Source of the DNA: Ruminococcus champanellensis 18P13 = JCM 17042
Lineage (GTDB): Bacteria; Bacillota; Clostridia; Oscillospirales; Ruminococcaceae
NCBI RefSeq assembly: GCF_000210095.1
Contig: NC_021039.1
Location: 2,204,113 to 2,268,112, forward strand
Direction of reading: 5' to 3'
DNA length: 64,000 nt
Program-made: the position numbers and the translations under genes
Shown: positions 51,828-60,640 of the stretch, piece after piece
Layout: each line of letters opens with the position of its first letter
Numbering within the stretch: position 1 is the first letter of the stretch
The notes under the pieces: generated by a model
What the model was told of the DNA's origin: nothing
The model's database searches: none
What the model saw: the letters and a program-made list of their open reading frames with translations, nothing else

Positions 51828-53102
51828 TTACTCCTTTTCCACAACTGAGAGTACTACCCGCTCCGGATCAAATCGGGTGCAAAGTGCCTGCTGCACCTGC
51901 TCGTAAGTCATATCAGCCAGAATCTGCAGGCTGTCATAGGGCTTGACGCCGGCAAGGTGTGCGTTCATCAGGTTGGTAGCCGTTGCCCCCACGTTGTTGG
52001 ATTCCCGGAGCATGGATCCGTAGCAGGCTTTCTTGACGCTTTCAAAATGCGCCCGATCCAGCCCCTCCCGCTTGCAGCGGGCAATTTCCGCCAGGATCCG
52101 ATCCCGCACCGTGTAGGGATCCGCAGATTCGCCCCCGAACAGGTTTGCAAAGTAGCCGTCTCCGGTGAATACTTCAAAGGAGAAAGCCGAGTTGATCAGC
52201 TGCTCCTCCAGCATGCTCCGGTACAGGGGGGACGCCGGATCCGCCAGCACGCTGATGGCAACATAGCACTCCAGCTCCGCACGCACCAGGTCAATGCCGG
52301 ATGCCGGCTGGGACTTGAAGCCGATCTGGAACAGGGGCAGCCCCACTGCCGCATGATCCGTGACCTCATGCTTCACCACATCCGCAGGCTCCTCCGGGAA
52401 GAAGGTTTCCAGGGACAGATCCTTGCAGGGCTTGAGCTTTTCGTCTGCAATCTTCAGCACCTCATCCGCTTTCACGTTGCCGGCAACCACCAGCACCATA
52501 TTATGCAGATTGTAGAAGGTGTTGTAGCAGCGATATAGTAGATCCGCATCGATCTTTGCGATGCTTTCCACCGTGCCGCCGATGTCGATCCGCACCGGAT
52601 GATTGTGATACATGGCCTTCAGCAGATTGAACAGCACTCTCCAGGAGGGATCATCCTCGATCATGCGGATCTCCTGACCGATAATGCCCTGTTCCTTGTC
52701 CACGCTTGCCTGGGTAAAGTAAGGCTCCTGTACAAAGGACAACAGGATACCCAGGGATTCCTGGTAGTGATCTGAGCAGCTGAACAGATAACAGGTCTTG
52801 TCAAAGTCCGTGTAGGCATTGGCATCGGCACCGGTTTTCGCATACAGGGCAAAGGCATCGCAGTCCTCGTTTTCAAACAGCTTGTGTTCCAGAAAATGGG
52901 CGATACCCTCCGGCACCACACAGATATCCGGATCCTGTGCAGTACGGAACCGGGTGTTGATGGAGCCGTACTTTGTGGCAAACAGCGCTTCAGTGGTGCT
53001 GAAGCCATCCATCTCGCAAATCAGAATATCCAGCCCGGATGGGTGGTGTACCAGCAGATACTGATCCCCGGTTCGGGGATTGGAAATGATCTCTTTTTGC
53101 AT
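51828..53102 (-). CDS. ymfH: M16 family zinc peptidase, active subunit (YmfH-like)
   Basis: A 424-residue M16 peptidase. The inverted zinc motif HFLEH is intact at about 69-73, and the third ligand glutamate is expected about 75 residues later in the VDKEQGIIGQEIRMIEDDP region. It pairs with the upstream inactive homologue, as YmfF/YmfH do in Bacillus. The pair is thought to process small peptides; in some relatives it matures a signalling or RiPP peptide, but no such precursor is seen here. ATG 53102 follows GGGGAG and lies two bases after the ymfF stop; the longer frame to 53276 reads back into ymfF. Confidence 0.9.
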   Translation of the reverse strand: MQKEIISNPRTGDQYLLVHHPSGLDILICEMDGFSTTEALFATKYGSINTRFRTAQDPDICVVPEGIAHFLEHKLFENEDCDAFALYAKTGADANAYTDFDKTCYLFSCSDHYQESLGILLSFVQEPYFTQASVDKEQGIIGQEIRMIEDDPSWRVLFNLLKAMYHNHPVRIDIGGTVESIAKIDADLLYRCYNTFYNLHNMVLVVAGNVKADEVLKIADEKLKPCKDLSLETFFPEEPADVVKHEVTDHAAVGLPLFQIGFKSQPASGIDLVRAELECYVAISVLADPASPLYRSMLEEQLINSAFSFEVFTGDGYFANLFGGESADPYTVRDRILAEIARCKREGLDRAHFESVKKACYGSMLRESNNVGATATNLMNAHLAGVKPYDSLQILADMTYEQVQQALCTRFDPERVVLSVVEKE

Positions 53103-53104
53103 AT

Positions 53105-54391
53105 TTACTCCCCTTCCCGTTGCTGCATCAGATATACAGTATCCAGCTGCAACGACTTTGCCGCATCCATCAGCCGCTGCCGCAGCTTCTGCCGATCCGC
53201 AAACATACTGCGGTAATACTCCGCCTCCTGCTGGGGCGTCCGATCCAGACCGCTGCAAAGCAGGTAGAAATACCAACCCACCCAGCCGGAAGGAGTATCC
53301 CCCGTGCCCCGAACGGAATTGACCAGACTCAGCAAAGCGCTGTCCATTTCCTCATCGGTAAAGTCACCGGAGCGCAGAGCGTCCAGCTGCCGCAGAATCT
53401 CATCCCGGGTGGTCTCGTAATTGGCAAGCTCTACGCCGGAATCCACCAGCATGGTGCGCTTGGAATCGATATAATTGCTGGCGCAGTAGTAGCAAAGGCT
53501 CAGCTTTTCCCGCACGTTCAGAAACAGCTTGGAGGACACGGTGCCGCCGAACATGGCGTTCAGCAGCCGCATCAGGTGGATATCCTCCACATCGGTCTTG
53601 AAGCCCATGACCAGCTTGGACTGTCCCACATCCATCGGATCGATCACGGTTTTCGGCTCCGGCTTCAGGGGGCTTGCCGCCGTATAAGCAATCTGCTCCG
53701 GATGCCGGTCAATGGCGGCAAATGCTGTCCGGATCTGCTCTTTGACCTGGGGCAGAGGCGCTGCACTGACGGAATAGATCTCGATCTGCGCCGTTTCCAG
53801 CAGCCTTTTGTATGCGGCATAGGCGGTTTCGGCAGTCACAGCCTCCGCTGTTTCCCGGGTGCCATAAGAGGAGAGCATGGCGGGTTCACCGGCATACACG
53901 GTTTTCTGCGCCTGAAGCAGCGCATAGCCCCGCTTGTTGTTGATCTCCGCTTCTACTGCATCCAGCAGTTCCTTCTTCCTGGAGCGGAAGACCTCCTCAC
54001 CGAAGGCATTCCCTTCCAGGTTCGGGTCAAATACGCAGTTCAGCAGGATCCGAACTGCTTCTCCGGTAATATCCTCCCCTTCCAGAGCGAATCGGTTGTC
54101 AATGGCGCTGACGGAAACGGAGAGAATTTGCAGATCCCCCCGTCTTGCAATGTCTACGCCGATATTTGCACCGTACAGCTCATTGAGCCGGGCAGTCAGA
54201 GCGGACAGATCCGGATACTCCCGGTTGGAGACGCCGATCACCCCAAGTGCAACCGCATGATCGGACACCGTTTCCATCCGCAAGGGTGTAATCAGGCGAA
54301 TCCGGATCAGATTGGTTTTGAATTTCTCATCCACAATGGATGTATATGCAATTCCATCTGCCAGGGATTCTCTGAGATAAGAAACAGGCAT
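53105..54391 (-). CDS. ymfF: M16 family peptidase homologue, non-catalytic subunit (YmfF-like)
   Basis: A 428-residue M16-fold protein. At the position of HxxEH it has a non-matching segment (around VIGVSNREYPDLSAL), so it lacks the zinc site. The C-terminal half has the RxxY-like substrate-binding region. It should form a dimer with the catalytic subunit encoded next. Its -10 box TATAAT lies at 54429-54424 (minus) with an extended TGC, but the -35 is weak. ATG 54391 has AGGAGG upstream. Confidence 0.88.
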   Translation of the reverse strand: MPVSYLRESLADGIAYTSIVDEKFKTNLIRIRLITPLRMETVSDHAVALGVIGVSNREYPDLSALTARLNELYGANIGVDIARRGDLQILSVSVSAIDNRFALEGEDITGEAVRILLNCVFDPNLEGNAFGEEVFRSRKKELLDAVEAEINNKRGYALLQAQKTVYAGEPAMLSSYGTRETAEAVTAETAYAAYKRLLETAQIEIYSVSAAPLPQVKEQIRTAFAAIDRHPEQIAYTAASPLKPEPKTVIDPMDVGQSKLVMGFKTDVEDIHLMRLLNAMFGGTVSSKLFLNVREKLSLCYYCASNYIDSKRTMLVDSGVELANYETTRDEILRQLDALRSGDFTDEEMDSALLSLVNSVRGTGDTPSGWVGWYFYLLCSGLDRTPQQEAEYYRSMFADRQKLRQRLMDAAKSLQLDTVYLMQQREGE

Positions 54392-54493
54392 GCTAGTCCT
54401 CCTTTATATGAACATATAGGTTTATTATAGCACGATTCTCTGAAAATAGCTAGTGGAGAATCTGAAAAAAACAAAATTTCAGCTTTCTGTCAC

Positions 54494-54526
54494 AAAAAAG
54501 TCCCGCAGCTGTAACAACTACGGGAC
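54494..54526 (-). terminator. Terminator after the small Cys-rich gene
   Basis: On the minus strand GTCCCGTAG and CTGCGGGAC pair (one mismatch) around a 9-base loop and are followed by TTTTTTG. Confidence 0.8.
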
Positions 54527-54534
54527 AGCCGGAC

Positions 54535-54735
54535 TTATCCCCGGCGCCATTCAAAATTTTCGCAGTCCCTTGCGCCCCGGCAACGACATGCTCGGGAATC
54601 TGCAAAGGGAGAATAGCATCTGCCGGATACGTAATGTCTGCATTCGGCTTCCGGCTTGGCTCGCTGCAGCAGGCAGGGATCTATGGGGTTCGGAGGAGGA
54701 ATTTTATCCGGTTTTTCTTTCCAGATTCCACTCAT
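54535..54735 (-). CDS. Small cysteine-rich protein (66 aa)
   Basis: A 66-residue frame with five cysteines in its C-terminal two thirds (CRHYVSGRCYSPF, CRCRGARDC), many Arg and Pro, and no signal peptide. The spacing looks like a small metal-binding fold. It has all the parts of a transcription unit: a perfect promoter (54775-54803), GGCGG ten bases before ATG 54735 and an intrinsic terminator eight bases after the stop. A six-codon frame ATG...TGA (54745-54725 region) ends on the start codon and may couple translation. No family recognised. It could be a Zn- or Fe-S-binding regulator; this is speculation. Confidence 0.6.
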   Translation of the reverse strand: MSGIWKEKPDKIPPPNPIDPCLLQRAKPEAECRHYVSGRCYSPFADSRACRCRGARDCENFEWRRG

Positions 54736-54774
54736 GATTGTATTACCGCCATTCCTGTTTTATAATTTAATTTC

Positions 54775-54803
54775 ATTATACACTGTTAAAACTGTTTTGT
54801 CAA
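54775..54803 (-). promoter_or_regulatory. Perfect-consensus promoter for the Cys-rich gene
   Basis: Minus-strand TTGACA (54803-54798), a 17-base spacer and TATAAT (54780-54775). Confidence 0.88.
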
Positions 54804-54833
54804 TGGCAGTAAATCATTATTTTTTATGAAATT

Positions 54834-55985
54834 CTATTCCTCCGACGCTGCCGGCTGATACAGCTTTGCCGTCAGTCCGTTGATCTCCACGCAGGGATCG
54901 TCCAGATCGATCAGCAGACAGTGCCGCCCCCCGATCACACTGGTGCGCACCTTATCTGTTGCGCCAGGCTTGATATGCACCGTGATCTCCGGAGTGGAAA
55001 CAACGGTCTTTGTTTCGATCAGATTGGATACGGTCAGAGGTGCATCCCCTACGGTTTTCTGATAGACGGTCTCCACCACGTCCAGCTTCTCCCGGCTGAC
55101 CCCAACGTCATACAGCAGATCCTTCAGCTTGCTGCTGTCCAGAGTAGGCACTTCTGTTTCTGTTTTGTGATCCGCCGCCACCTCCGCCAACCGTTCGTTG
55201 ACGCTGGTGATCATCATATAGTCCAGATCCTCTCCGGCAACTGTTCGCAGAATGGTCTGGAACTCTGCCTTCTCCTCCTTGGGACACATGAGGAACTGAC
55301 AGCCCAGCACATCCTCCACAATGGACAGGTTGGGCTTGTTGGGCTTCTGGGAATAATACATCATGTGGTTGATATCCGGAGAACGGTCACTGAACACCGG
55401 GAACAGGAACCCATCGGAGGGTGCCTTGCTGACGATCAGCTCCGTATTCTCCTTCTTCACCAGCGCATTGTCAAATTCGCTGTATACAAAACCGTCATCC
55501 CCCGTATTAGCCGGACAGAATCCGGCAAGCAGGAAGCTGTATTCCTCATCGGCAGTTTCGTTGTATTCATCATTTTTGTCCTTTGTACGGATTGTATAGG
55601 TGCAGTAAGCACAGGTAAAGGCAAAAGCAGATGCATACTGGATCTTTTCGGACAAATGGGTCAGAAAGGCGTCAATCGGCTCCTCCGCCTCCAGCTTGGT
55701 CTGCAGCAGCTGATACAGCATCTGCTGAGTCCCCCCCTGTGCATACTGCTCATTGGGAAATGCATACTCCGTCAGCGCCTTGCCCACACTGGGGCTGAGC
55801 ACCCGCCGCAGGGTATCCTTCCATACAGCACGGCTGTCCTCCGGCATGGTGATACAGGACTGCACCTGTCGGCAGCGCACATTCTTTTCCGGGTCTATGT
55901 ATGCGGTCAGCATCCGGTGCATGACCATAAAACCGCTGGCGTCCGTAAAATTCTTTCGGATCTCTCCCACTTCTTTTTTATTCAT
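54834..55985 (-). CDS. DUF4317 family protein
   Basis: A 383-residue soluble protein that I recognise as the DUF4317 family of Firmicutes, from its N terminus (KKEVGEIRKNFT) and the CQFLMCPKEEKAEFQ segment. It has mixed helices and strands and no membrane or catalytic motif that I can identify. The family is conserved in clostridia and its function is unknown. ATG 55985 is preferred because GGGAGG is eight bases upstream; ATG 55991 is only two bases from it. Confidence 0.85.
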   Translation of the reverse strand: MNKKEVGEIRKNFTDASGFMVMHRMLTAYIDPEKNVRCRQVQSCITMPEDSRAVWKDTLRRVLSPSVGKALTEYAFPNEQYAQGGTQQMLYQLLQTKLEAEEPIDAFLTHLSEKIQYASAFAFTCAYCTYTIRTKDKNDEYNETADEEYSFLLAGFCPANTGDDGFVYSEFDNALVKKENTELIVSKAPSDGFLFPVFSDRSPDINHMMYYSQKPNKPNLSIVEDVLGCQFLMCPKEEKAEFQTILRTVAGEDLDYMMITSVNERLAEVAADHKTETEVPTLDSSKLKDLLYDVGVSREKLDVVETVYQKTVGDAPLTVSNLIETKTVVSTPEITVHIKPGATDKVRTSVIGGRHCLLIDLDDPCVEINGLTAKLYQPAASEE

Positions 55986-56319
55986 ATTCATTGCCTCCCT
56001 TGTTCCTTGCGATACCCCGGAGCATTGCGTTCGGCATGGCTCGGGTTACGCTGTCCATATTATTTTATCATAGCCAAAAAACGCTGTCAATGTTGCATCC
56101 GAACGCAGAAGCCATATCAGAATGATATCAGCGGCATATGTATGATACATTTTACATGTATCCGCACATGCATTATAATATATCCGTTACAAAACATCCA
56201 CATCACTTGCACAATGCCGCAAGCACAAGCCAGTATACAGGATTCTAAGCTACATTGTACGAGAAACCGATAGATTTGGAGCAAAACTGTGTGCATTTTG
56301 GTGATTTTGTAGAAAAACA

Positions 56320-56347
56320 TTGACTTTTTCTATGACAGGTATATAAT
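56320..56347 (+). promoter_or_regulatory. Promoter for the V-ATPase operon
   Basis: TTGACT (56320-56325), a 16-base spacer and TATAAT (56342-56347). Confidence 0.7.
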
Positions 56348-56397
56348 AATAAGTTGAAAAAGATCAACCTCTCTGTCATGCAAAAAGCAATGCATGC

Positions 56398-56422
56398 CTA
56401 CATGCAGGGCTGCATGCACAGG
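56398..56422 (+). promoter_or_regulatory. Leader hairpin of the V-ATPase operon
   Basis: CATGCA (56401-56406) and TGCATG (56411-56416) pair around GGGC, flanked by CCT and AGG that may extend the stem. A further TGCATGC copy lies at 56391. It ends about 20 bases before the first start codon; the role is unknown. Confidence 0.4.
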
Positions 56423-56442
56423 CAGTAAACGGAGGAATCAGT

Positions 56443-56754
56443 ATGGAAAACATTGTAACAAGAATCATCGAGATCGATCGGGAGGCGAACGAAAAGCTTG
56501 CCCAGTCCAAACAGCAGCAGCAACAGCTCCTTGCGGATGCACGGGCAGAGGCGCAGCAGCAGGAGGAGGAGCTGGAAAAGCGGGCGGACAACCGGATCTC
56601 CCAAGTGGAGCTTTACCATGAAGGCGAGTACCGGCGTATCAGCCAGGAGCTGAGCGAAAAGTTTGATGCGGCTGTGACGGCGCTGAACAAAAGCTTTGAG
56701 GAGCGGCACGAACAGATCGAAACTGAGATTTTTAATAGAATTGTAGGTGAATAG
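56443..56754 (+). CDS. V-type ATPase coiled-coil stalk subunit (G/H type)
   Basis: A 103-residue, highly charged, all-helical protein rich in Gln and Glu (for example a QQQQLLADARAEAQQQEEELEK segment). It corresponds to the short stalk subunit called NtpF in Enterococcus and subunit G/H elsewhere, which pairs with subunit E to form the peripheral stalk. ATG 56443 has GGAGG upstream. It opens the operon and is followed by subunit C after two bases. Confidence 0.85.
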   Translation: MENIVTRIIEIDREANEKLAQSKQQQQQLLADARAEAQQQEEELEKRADNRISQVELYHEGEYRRISQELSEKFDAAVTALNKSFEERHEQIETEIFNRIVGE

Positions 56755-56756
56755 CC

Positions 56757-57818
56757 TTGTCTGCGCTTGATAAAAACGCACATTATGCGACAATCACCAA
56801 AATCAGGACACAGTACGGCAAGCGCCTGAAGCAGGCGGACTACGAGGAGTTGCTGTCCAAAAAATCCGTCGTGGAAGCAACGGAGTATTTAAAGGGCAAT
56901 ACGAAGTACAGCGAGGCTTTGTCCAACATCGATGCTTCCACTATTCACAGAGGATACCTGGAAATGATCCTGCGGCGGAATCTGTTTGAACGGTATCTGG
57001 AATTCTGCAAGTTCCAGCAGCTGGATCGCAAGCCCTTCTACCGGTTCCGCATCGTGGAATACGAGATCAAGTCCCTGCTGCACGGTATCATGTGCATGAA
57101 CGCCGGTTCCATGCAGTCCTTCATCTCCTCCCTGCCTGCGTACCTGGTGAAATACGCCTCCTTCCCGGTGCTGGATCTTGGCAAAGCCACCAGCTTCTCG
57201 GAGATCCTGGCGGTGATCCACAATACCCCCTATTATCAGGTTCTGAAGGATGTGCCTGTCCGGCAGGATGGGCTGGCGGACTACAGCAAGTGCGAATTGC
57301 AGCTGCGTACCTATTACATGCGCTGGCTGCTGAATCTGGCAACCAAAGAATTCAAGGGCACAGCACGGAAAGCGCTGACCCAGCAGATCGAAATGCAGAC
57401 GGATCTGATCAATATCATCAACGCCTACCGGATGAAATGCGACTTCCATGCCACTGCGGACGAGCTGAATGAAGCCATGCTTCCCTTCTCCGGGCGGCTG
57501 TCCAAAACCAAGCTGCAGGAGCTGTACGCCGCACCCAGTACGGAGGAGTTTCTCCGGGTGCTGGGGGATACGATCTACGGCAAGCAGATTGAAGAACTGG
57601 ACAAATGCACGGACAGCGTACATTTCGAGCATGAGCTGACAAAGCTCCGGTGCAATCTGGCACGGCGCTCTCTAGTGCTGGCGGAGGATGTGGCAGTGAG
57701 CCTGTACTCCATGATGTACCTGCTGGAAACTGAGGTGACCAATATTATCACCATTATTGAAGGCATCCGGTATCAGAAGGATATTTCCTATATTGAAAAT
57801 CTCCTTGTGATCCAGTAA
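56757..57818 (+). CDS. atpC: V-type ATPase subunit C
   Basis: A 353-residue subunit C (d in eukaryotes), mainly helical, which forms the funnel joining the central stalk to the membrane ring. Family segments include YATITKIRTQYGKRL at the N terminus and AYRMKCDF in the third quarter. The start codon is TTG at 56757, with AGGTGA six bases upstream. No in-frame ATG occurs before the conserved N terminus ends. The unusual start may lower its expression relative to neighbours. Confidence 0.88.
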   Translation: MSALDKNAHYATITKIRTQYGKRLKQADYEELLSKKSVVEATEYLKGNTKYSEALSNIDASTIHRGYLEMILRRNLFERYLEFCKFQQLDRKPFYRFRIVEYEIKSLLHGIMCMNAGSMQSFISSLPAYLVKYASFPVLDLGKATSFSEILAVIHNTPYYQVLKDVPVRQDGLADYSKCELQLRTYYMRWLLNLATKEFKGTARKALTQQIEMQTDLINIINAYRMKCDFHATADELNEAMLPFSGRLSKTKLQELYAAPSTEEFLRVLGDTIYGKQIEELDKCTDSVHFEHELTKLRCNLARRSLVLAEDVAVSLYSMMYLLETEVTNIITIIEGIRYQKDISYIENLLVIQ

Positions 57819-57844
57819 GATGACGAACAGAAAGGGGTGTACAA

Positions 57845-59791
57845 ATGTCGTCAATCGAAAAAATGGAGCTGGTCAACATTGTGGGACTGCTCAAATATCT
57901 GGACGATACGCTGATACAATGTATCCGCAGCGGTGTGTTCCACATCGAACAGTCCAGTCAGATTGCTGAAGAATCCGGTGCCGCCGGCTTTGTCAATCTG
58001 CATGAGCAAAACCCCTACAAGGATCTGCTCAAGCAAATCATTTCCATTGATCTGGACGGCTACAAGCTGCACGAAGCGGACACTGCTCCCGCAGCGGGCA
58101 TGACCGATCAGGAGATGAAAGACTATATTGCGGATATGCACATGCGATGCTCCGCATTTTCCGCACAGATTGCCCAGTATACGGATTACATCGCAGAACG
58201 GACACAGGCGCTCAAGCAGCTGGAGCATTTGCAGGGCATGAACGTGGATCTGCAAAAGCTGTTCCAGTGCTCTCATATCGCCATCCGGTTCGGCAAGCTG
58301 CCTTCCGACAGCTATCTGAAGCTCAGCTACTACCAGGAAAAAACCTTCCTGTTCCTGCCCTATGACGACGATGGGGAGTACCGATGGGGCTTCTACTTTG
58401 CGCCAAAGGACAGCATTACGGAAACCGATGAGATCATGCGTTCCCTGTTCTTTGAACGAATATGGATGCCGGATTTTGTAACCGGTACGCCGGAGCAGGC
58501 TACCAATGACCTGAAGGCGGATCTGGAAAGCGCCCAGACAGAACTGTATGAAGCCCACAAGGCACAGCAGGAGCTTCTGGCACGGGAATCCGAAAAGATC
58601 AACGCTGTATTCTGCAAGGTCAAGTTCCTGTACGAAAAATTCAAGCTGCGGAGTTTTGCTTCCGTTTACCGGGATAAGTTCTACCTGGTGGGATTCATTC
58701 CCGCAAAGGAACAGGATCGGTTCAAAAAGCTGTTTGCAGATATTCCGGATGTGTCCATCATCTGCAAGCCACCGGAAACCGCCTCCCACATTGAAACGCC
58801 GGTCAAGCTCAAGAACAACTTCTTCACCCGACCCTTTTCCATGTTCGTGGAAATGTACGGACTGCCCAAATACAACGGCTTTAACCCCACCGGACTGGTT
58901 GCCATCACCTACACCATCCTGTTCGGCATCATGTTCGGGGATCTGGGACATGGTCTGGTGGTTTCCCTGTTCGGCTTCCTGTTCTACAAAAAGACCAAGA
59001 ACCAGCTAGGTGCCATTCTTGCCCGCATCGGTCTTTCCAGCGCCTTCTTCGGACTGATCTTCGGTTCGGTCTTCGGCTTTGAGCATGCGCTGGATCCTTT
59101 GTACCACGCCATCGGTCTTGCCCATAAACCAATCGAGGTCATGGAAAACATCAACCTGATCCTGTTCGGTGCCATCGGCATCGGCGTGGTGCTGATTCTG
59201 ATTTCCATCGTCATCAACACAATCCTCAACCTGAAGAAAAAGGATTACACAGAAGCGCTGTTCGGCAACAACGGACTATTTGGTCTGATCTTCTTCGGCG
59301 CCATCCTGTTCATGCTGGTGGGCACCATGTTCCTGAAGATCAACCTGGTAAAGCCCTGGTACATTCTCCTGTTCCTGGTGCTGCCCATCGTGATTATGTT
59401 CTTCCGGGAGCCTCTGGGCTGTCTGATGGAGCATAAGAAATACCACGTTGAAAGCGTCGGTGACTTTATCGCCTCCAACTTCTTCGAGGTATTCGAGTTC
59501 CTGCTCAGCTACGCAACCAACACCCTTTCCTTCGTCAGAATCGGTGGCTTCGTCTTTTCCCACGCCGGCATGATGTCCGTTGTGATGATGCTGTCCAAGA
59601 CCGCATCCGCCGGTGCGTCCCCCATTATCATCGTGCTTGGCAACCTGTTTGTCATCGGCATGGAGGGCGTTCTGGCAGCCATCCAGGTTCTGCGTCTGGA
59701 ATTTTACGAAATCTTCTCCCGGTTCTATACCGAGAGCGACGGCAAGGCGTTTACGCCTGTATCCATCAGTTACGATCCCATTGTGGAATAA
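57845..59791 (+). CDS. atpI: V-type ATPase subunit I (a subunit)
   Basis: A 648-residue subunit with a large cytoplasmic N-terminal half (about 1-340, including long helices) and a C-terminal half with about seven or eight membrane segments. The MFGDLGHGLV motif (about 356-365) and the SFVRIGGFVFSHAGM segment, with the arginine that faces the ring glutamate, are present. It forms the ion half-channels next to the K ring. ATG 57845 has AAAGGGG upstream. Confidence 0.95.
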   Translation: MSSIEKMELVNIVGLLKYLDDTLIQCIRSGVFHIEQSSQIAEESGAAGFVNLHEQNPYKDLLKQIISIDLDGYKLHEADTAPAAGMTDQEMKDYIADMHMRCSAFSAQIAQYTDYIAERTQALKQLEHLQGMNVDLQKLFQCSHIAIRFGKLPSDSYLKLSYYQEKTFLFLPYDDDGEYRWGFYFAPKDSITETDEIMRSLFFERIWMPDFVTGTPEQATNDLKADLESAQTELYEAHKAQQELLARESEKINAVFCKVKFLYEKFKLRSFASVYRDKFYLVGFIPAKEQDRFKKLFADIPDVSIICKPPETASHIETPVKLKNNFFTRPFSMFVEMYGLPKYNGFNPTGLVAITYTILFGIMFGDLGHGLVVSLFGFLFYKKTKNQLGAILARIGLSSAFFGLIFGSVFGFEHALDPLYHAIGLAHKPIEVMENINLILFGAIGIGVVLILISIVINTILNLKKKDYTEALFGNNGLFGLIFFGAILFMLVGTMFLKINLVKPWYILLFLVLPIVIMFFREPLGCLMEHKKYHVESVGDFIASNFFEVFEFLLSYATNTLSFVRIGGFVFSHAGMMSVVMMLSKTASAGASPIIIVLGNLFVIGMEGVLAAIQVLRLEFYEIFSRFYTESDGKAFTPVSISYDPIVE

Positions 59792-59812
59792 TTTGTTTTG
59801 GAGGTTATCATT

Positions 59813-60250
59813 ATGAACATCTTTGAACTTCTGCTTTTCCCCCTGCTGGCCGTTATCCTGCTGACCGTTCCGGTCATCGCCATCATCAGAAACCGTAAGG
59901 GCGGCAAGATCGCTAAGCGTGCGTTTCTCTTTAATCTCTGCGGATTCTTCGCAGTACTGGCTCTGGCAATCATCCTGCCGGTGGGCGGCTTCATCAGCGC
60001 AGACGCAGTAGAAACTGCTGAAAACGCAGTAAACAGCAGCGCAGGGCTGGGCTACATCGCAGCAGCACTGTCCACCGGTCTTGGTTCCATCGGCTGTGGT
60101 ATCGCAGTAGGCAGCGCAGCGCCTGCCGCAATCGGCGCCGTTGCAGAAGAGCCCAAGTCCTTCTCCAAGTCCCTGATCTTTGTAGCACTGGGTGAAGGTG
60201 TTGCACTGTACGGCTTCCTGATCTCCTTCATTATCCTGAACTCTCTTTGA
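59813..60250 (+). CDS. atpK: V-type ATPase subunit K (proteolipid ring)
   Basis: A 145-residue proteolipid with four hydrophobic segments. The first pair (about 3-26 and 40-62) is not ring-like, and a polar loop rich in Ala/Glu follows. The second pair is a typical ring hairpin: GLGSIGCGIAVGSAAPAAIGAVAEEP, then LIFVALGEGVALYG with the ion-binding Glu. The Glu is followed by Gly, and the first helix has Cys in place of the Gln of sodium-binding rings, so proton coupling is favoured. ATG 59813 has GGAGG eight bases upstream; the frame from TTG 59798 begins in that RBS. Confidence 0.9.
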   Translation: MNIFELLLFPLLAVILLTVPVIAIIRNRKGGKIAKRAFLFNLCGFFAVLALAIILPVGGFISADAVETAENAVNSSAGLGYIAAALSTGLGSIGCGIAVGSAAPAAIGAVAEEPKSFSKSLIFVALGEGVALYGFLISFIILNSL

Positions 60251-60263
60251 TTCCCGGATTCAG

Positions 60264-60298
60264 AAAGGAGGCGGCCGCAGCCGGGCTGCCGCAAGCAT
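60264..60298 (+). promoter_or_regulatory. Distant Shine-Dalgarno and hairpin before subunit F
   Basis: AAAGGAGG ends 27 bases before ATG 60299, too far for normal initiation. The bases between can fold (GCG...CGC with GCAG/CTGC inside), which would bring the RBS near the start codon. No alternative in-frame start exists upstream. Confidence 0.4.
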
Positions 60299-60607
60299 AT
60301 GCAGTTTTATGTAATCAGTGACAACATTGACACCCGCATGGGAATGCGCCTTGCCGGGATCGACGGTGTGGTGGTACATGAGGAAGAAGAGGTGCGCAAT
60401 GCCTTGCGCAATGCCCTTGCGAACCGGAGCATCGGGGTGATCCTGATGACGGAAAAGCTGGTGCGGCTGTGCGATTCCTTTGTGTACGACATCAAGCTCA
60501 ACCGCAAGACCCCGCTGATCGTGGAGATCCCCGACCGGCACGGCACATCCCAGATCACACAGACCATCTCCCGGTATGTGTCCGACGCCATCGGCGTGAC
60601 CATTTAG
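60299..60607 (+). CDS. atpF: V-type ATPase subunit F
   Basis: A 102-residue single-domain protein with a CheY-like fold that binds the central stalk (subunit D) and regulates rotation. Motifs include the GMRLAGIDGVVVHEEEEV segment and the IGVILMTEKLV strand. The length matches the family. The start is ATG 60299, although its RBS is unusually far upstream, with a hairpin in between. The next gene begins 33 bases later. Confidence 0.9.
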   Translation: MQFYVISDNIDTRMGMRLAGIDGVVVHEEEEVRNALRNALANRSIGVILMTEKLVRLCDSFVYDIKLNRKTPLIVEIPDRHGTSQITQTISRYVSDAIGVTI

Positions 60608-60640
60608 GGCGACTGAGTTCACCGAAAGGACGGGATACAA

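Larger units (their letters stand above)
55986..56442. other. Intergenic region upstream of the V-ATPase operon
   Basis: No gene seen. The right part holds the operon promoter at 56320-56347 and a leader hairpin at 56398-56419. The AT-rich middle (56090-56310) shows no other structure I could support. Confidence 0.6.
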
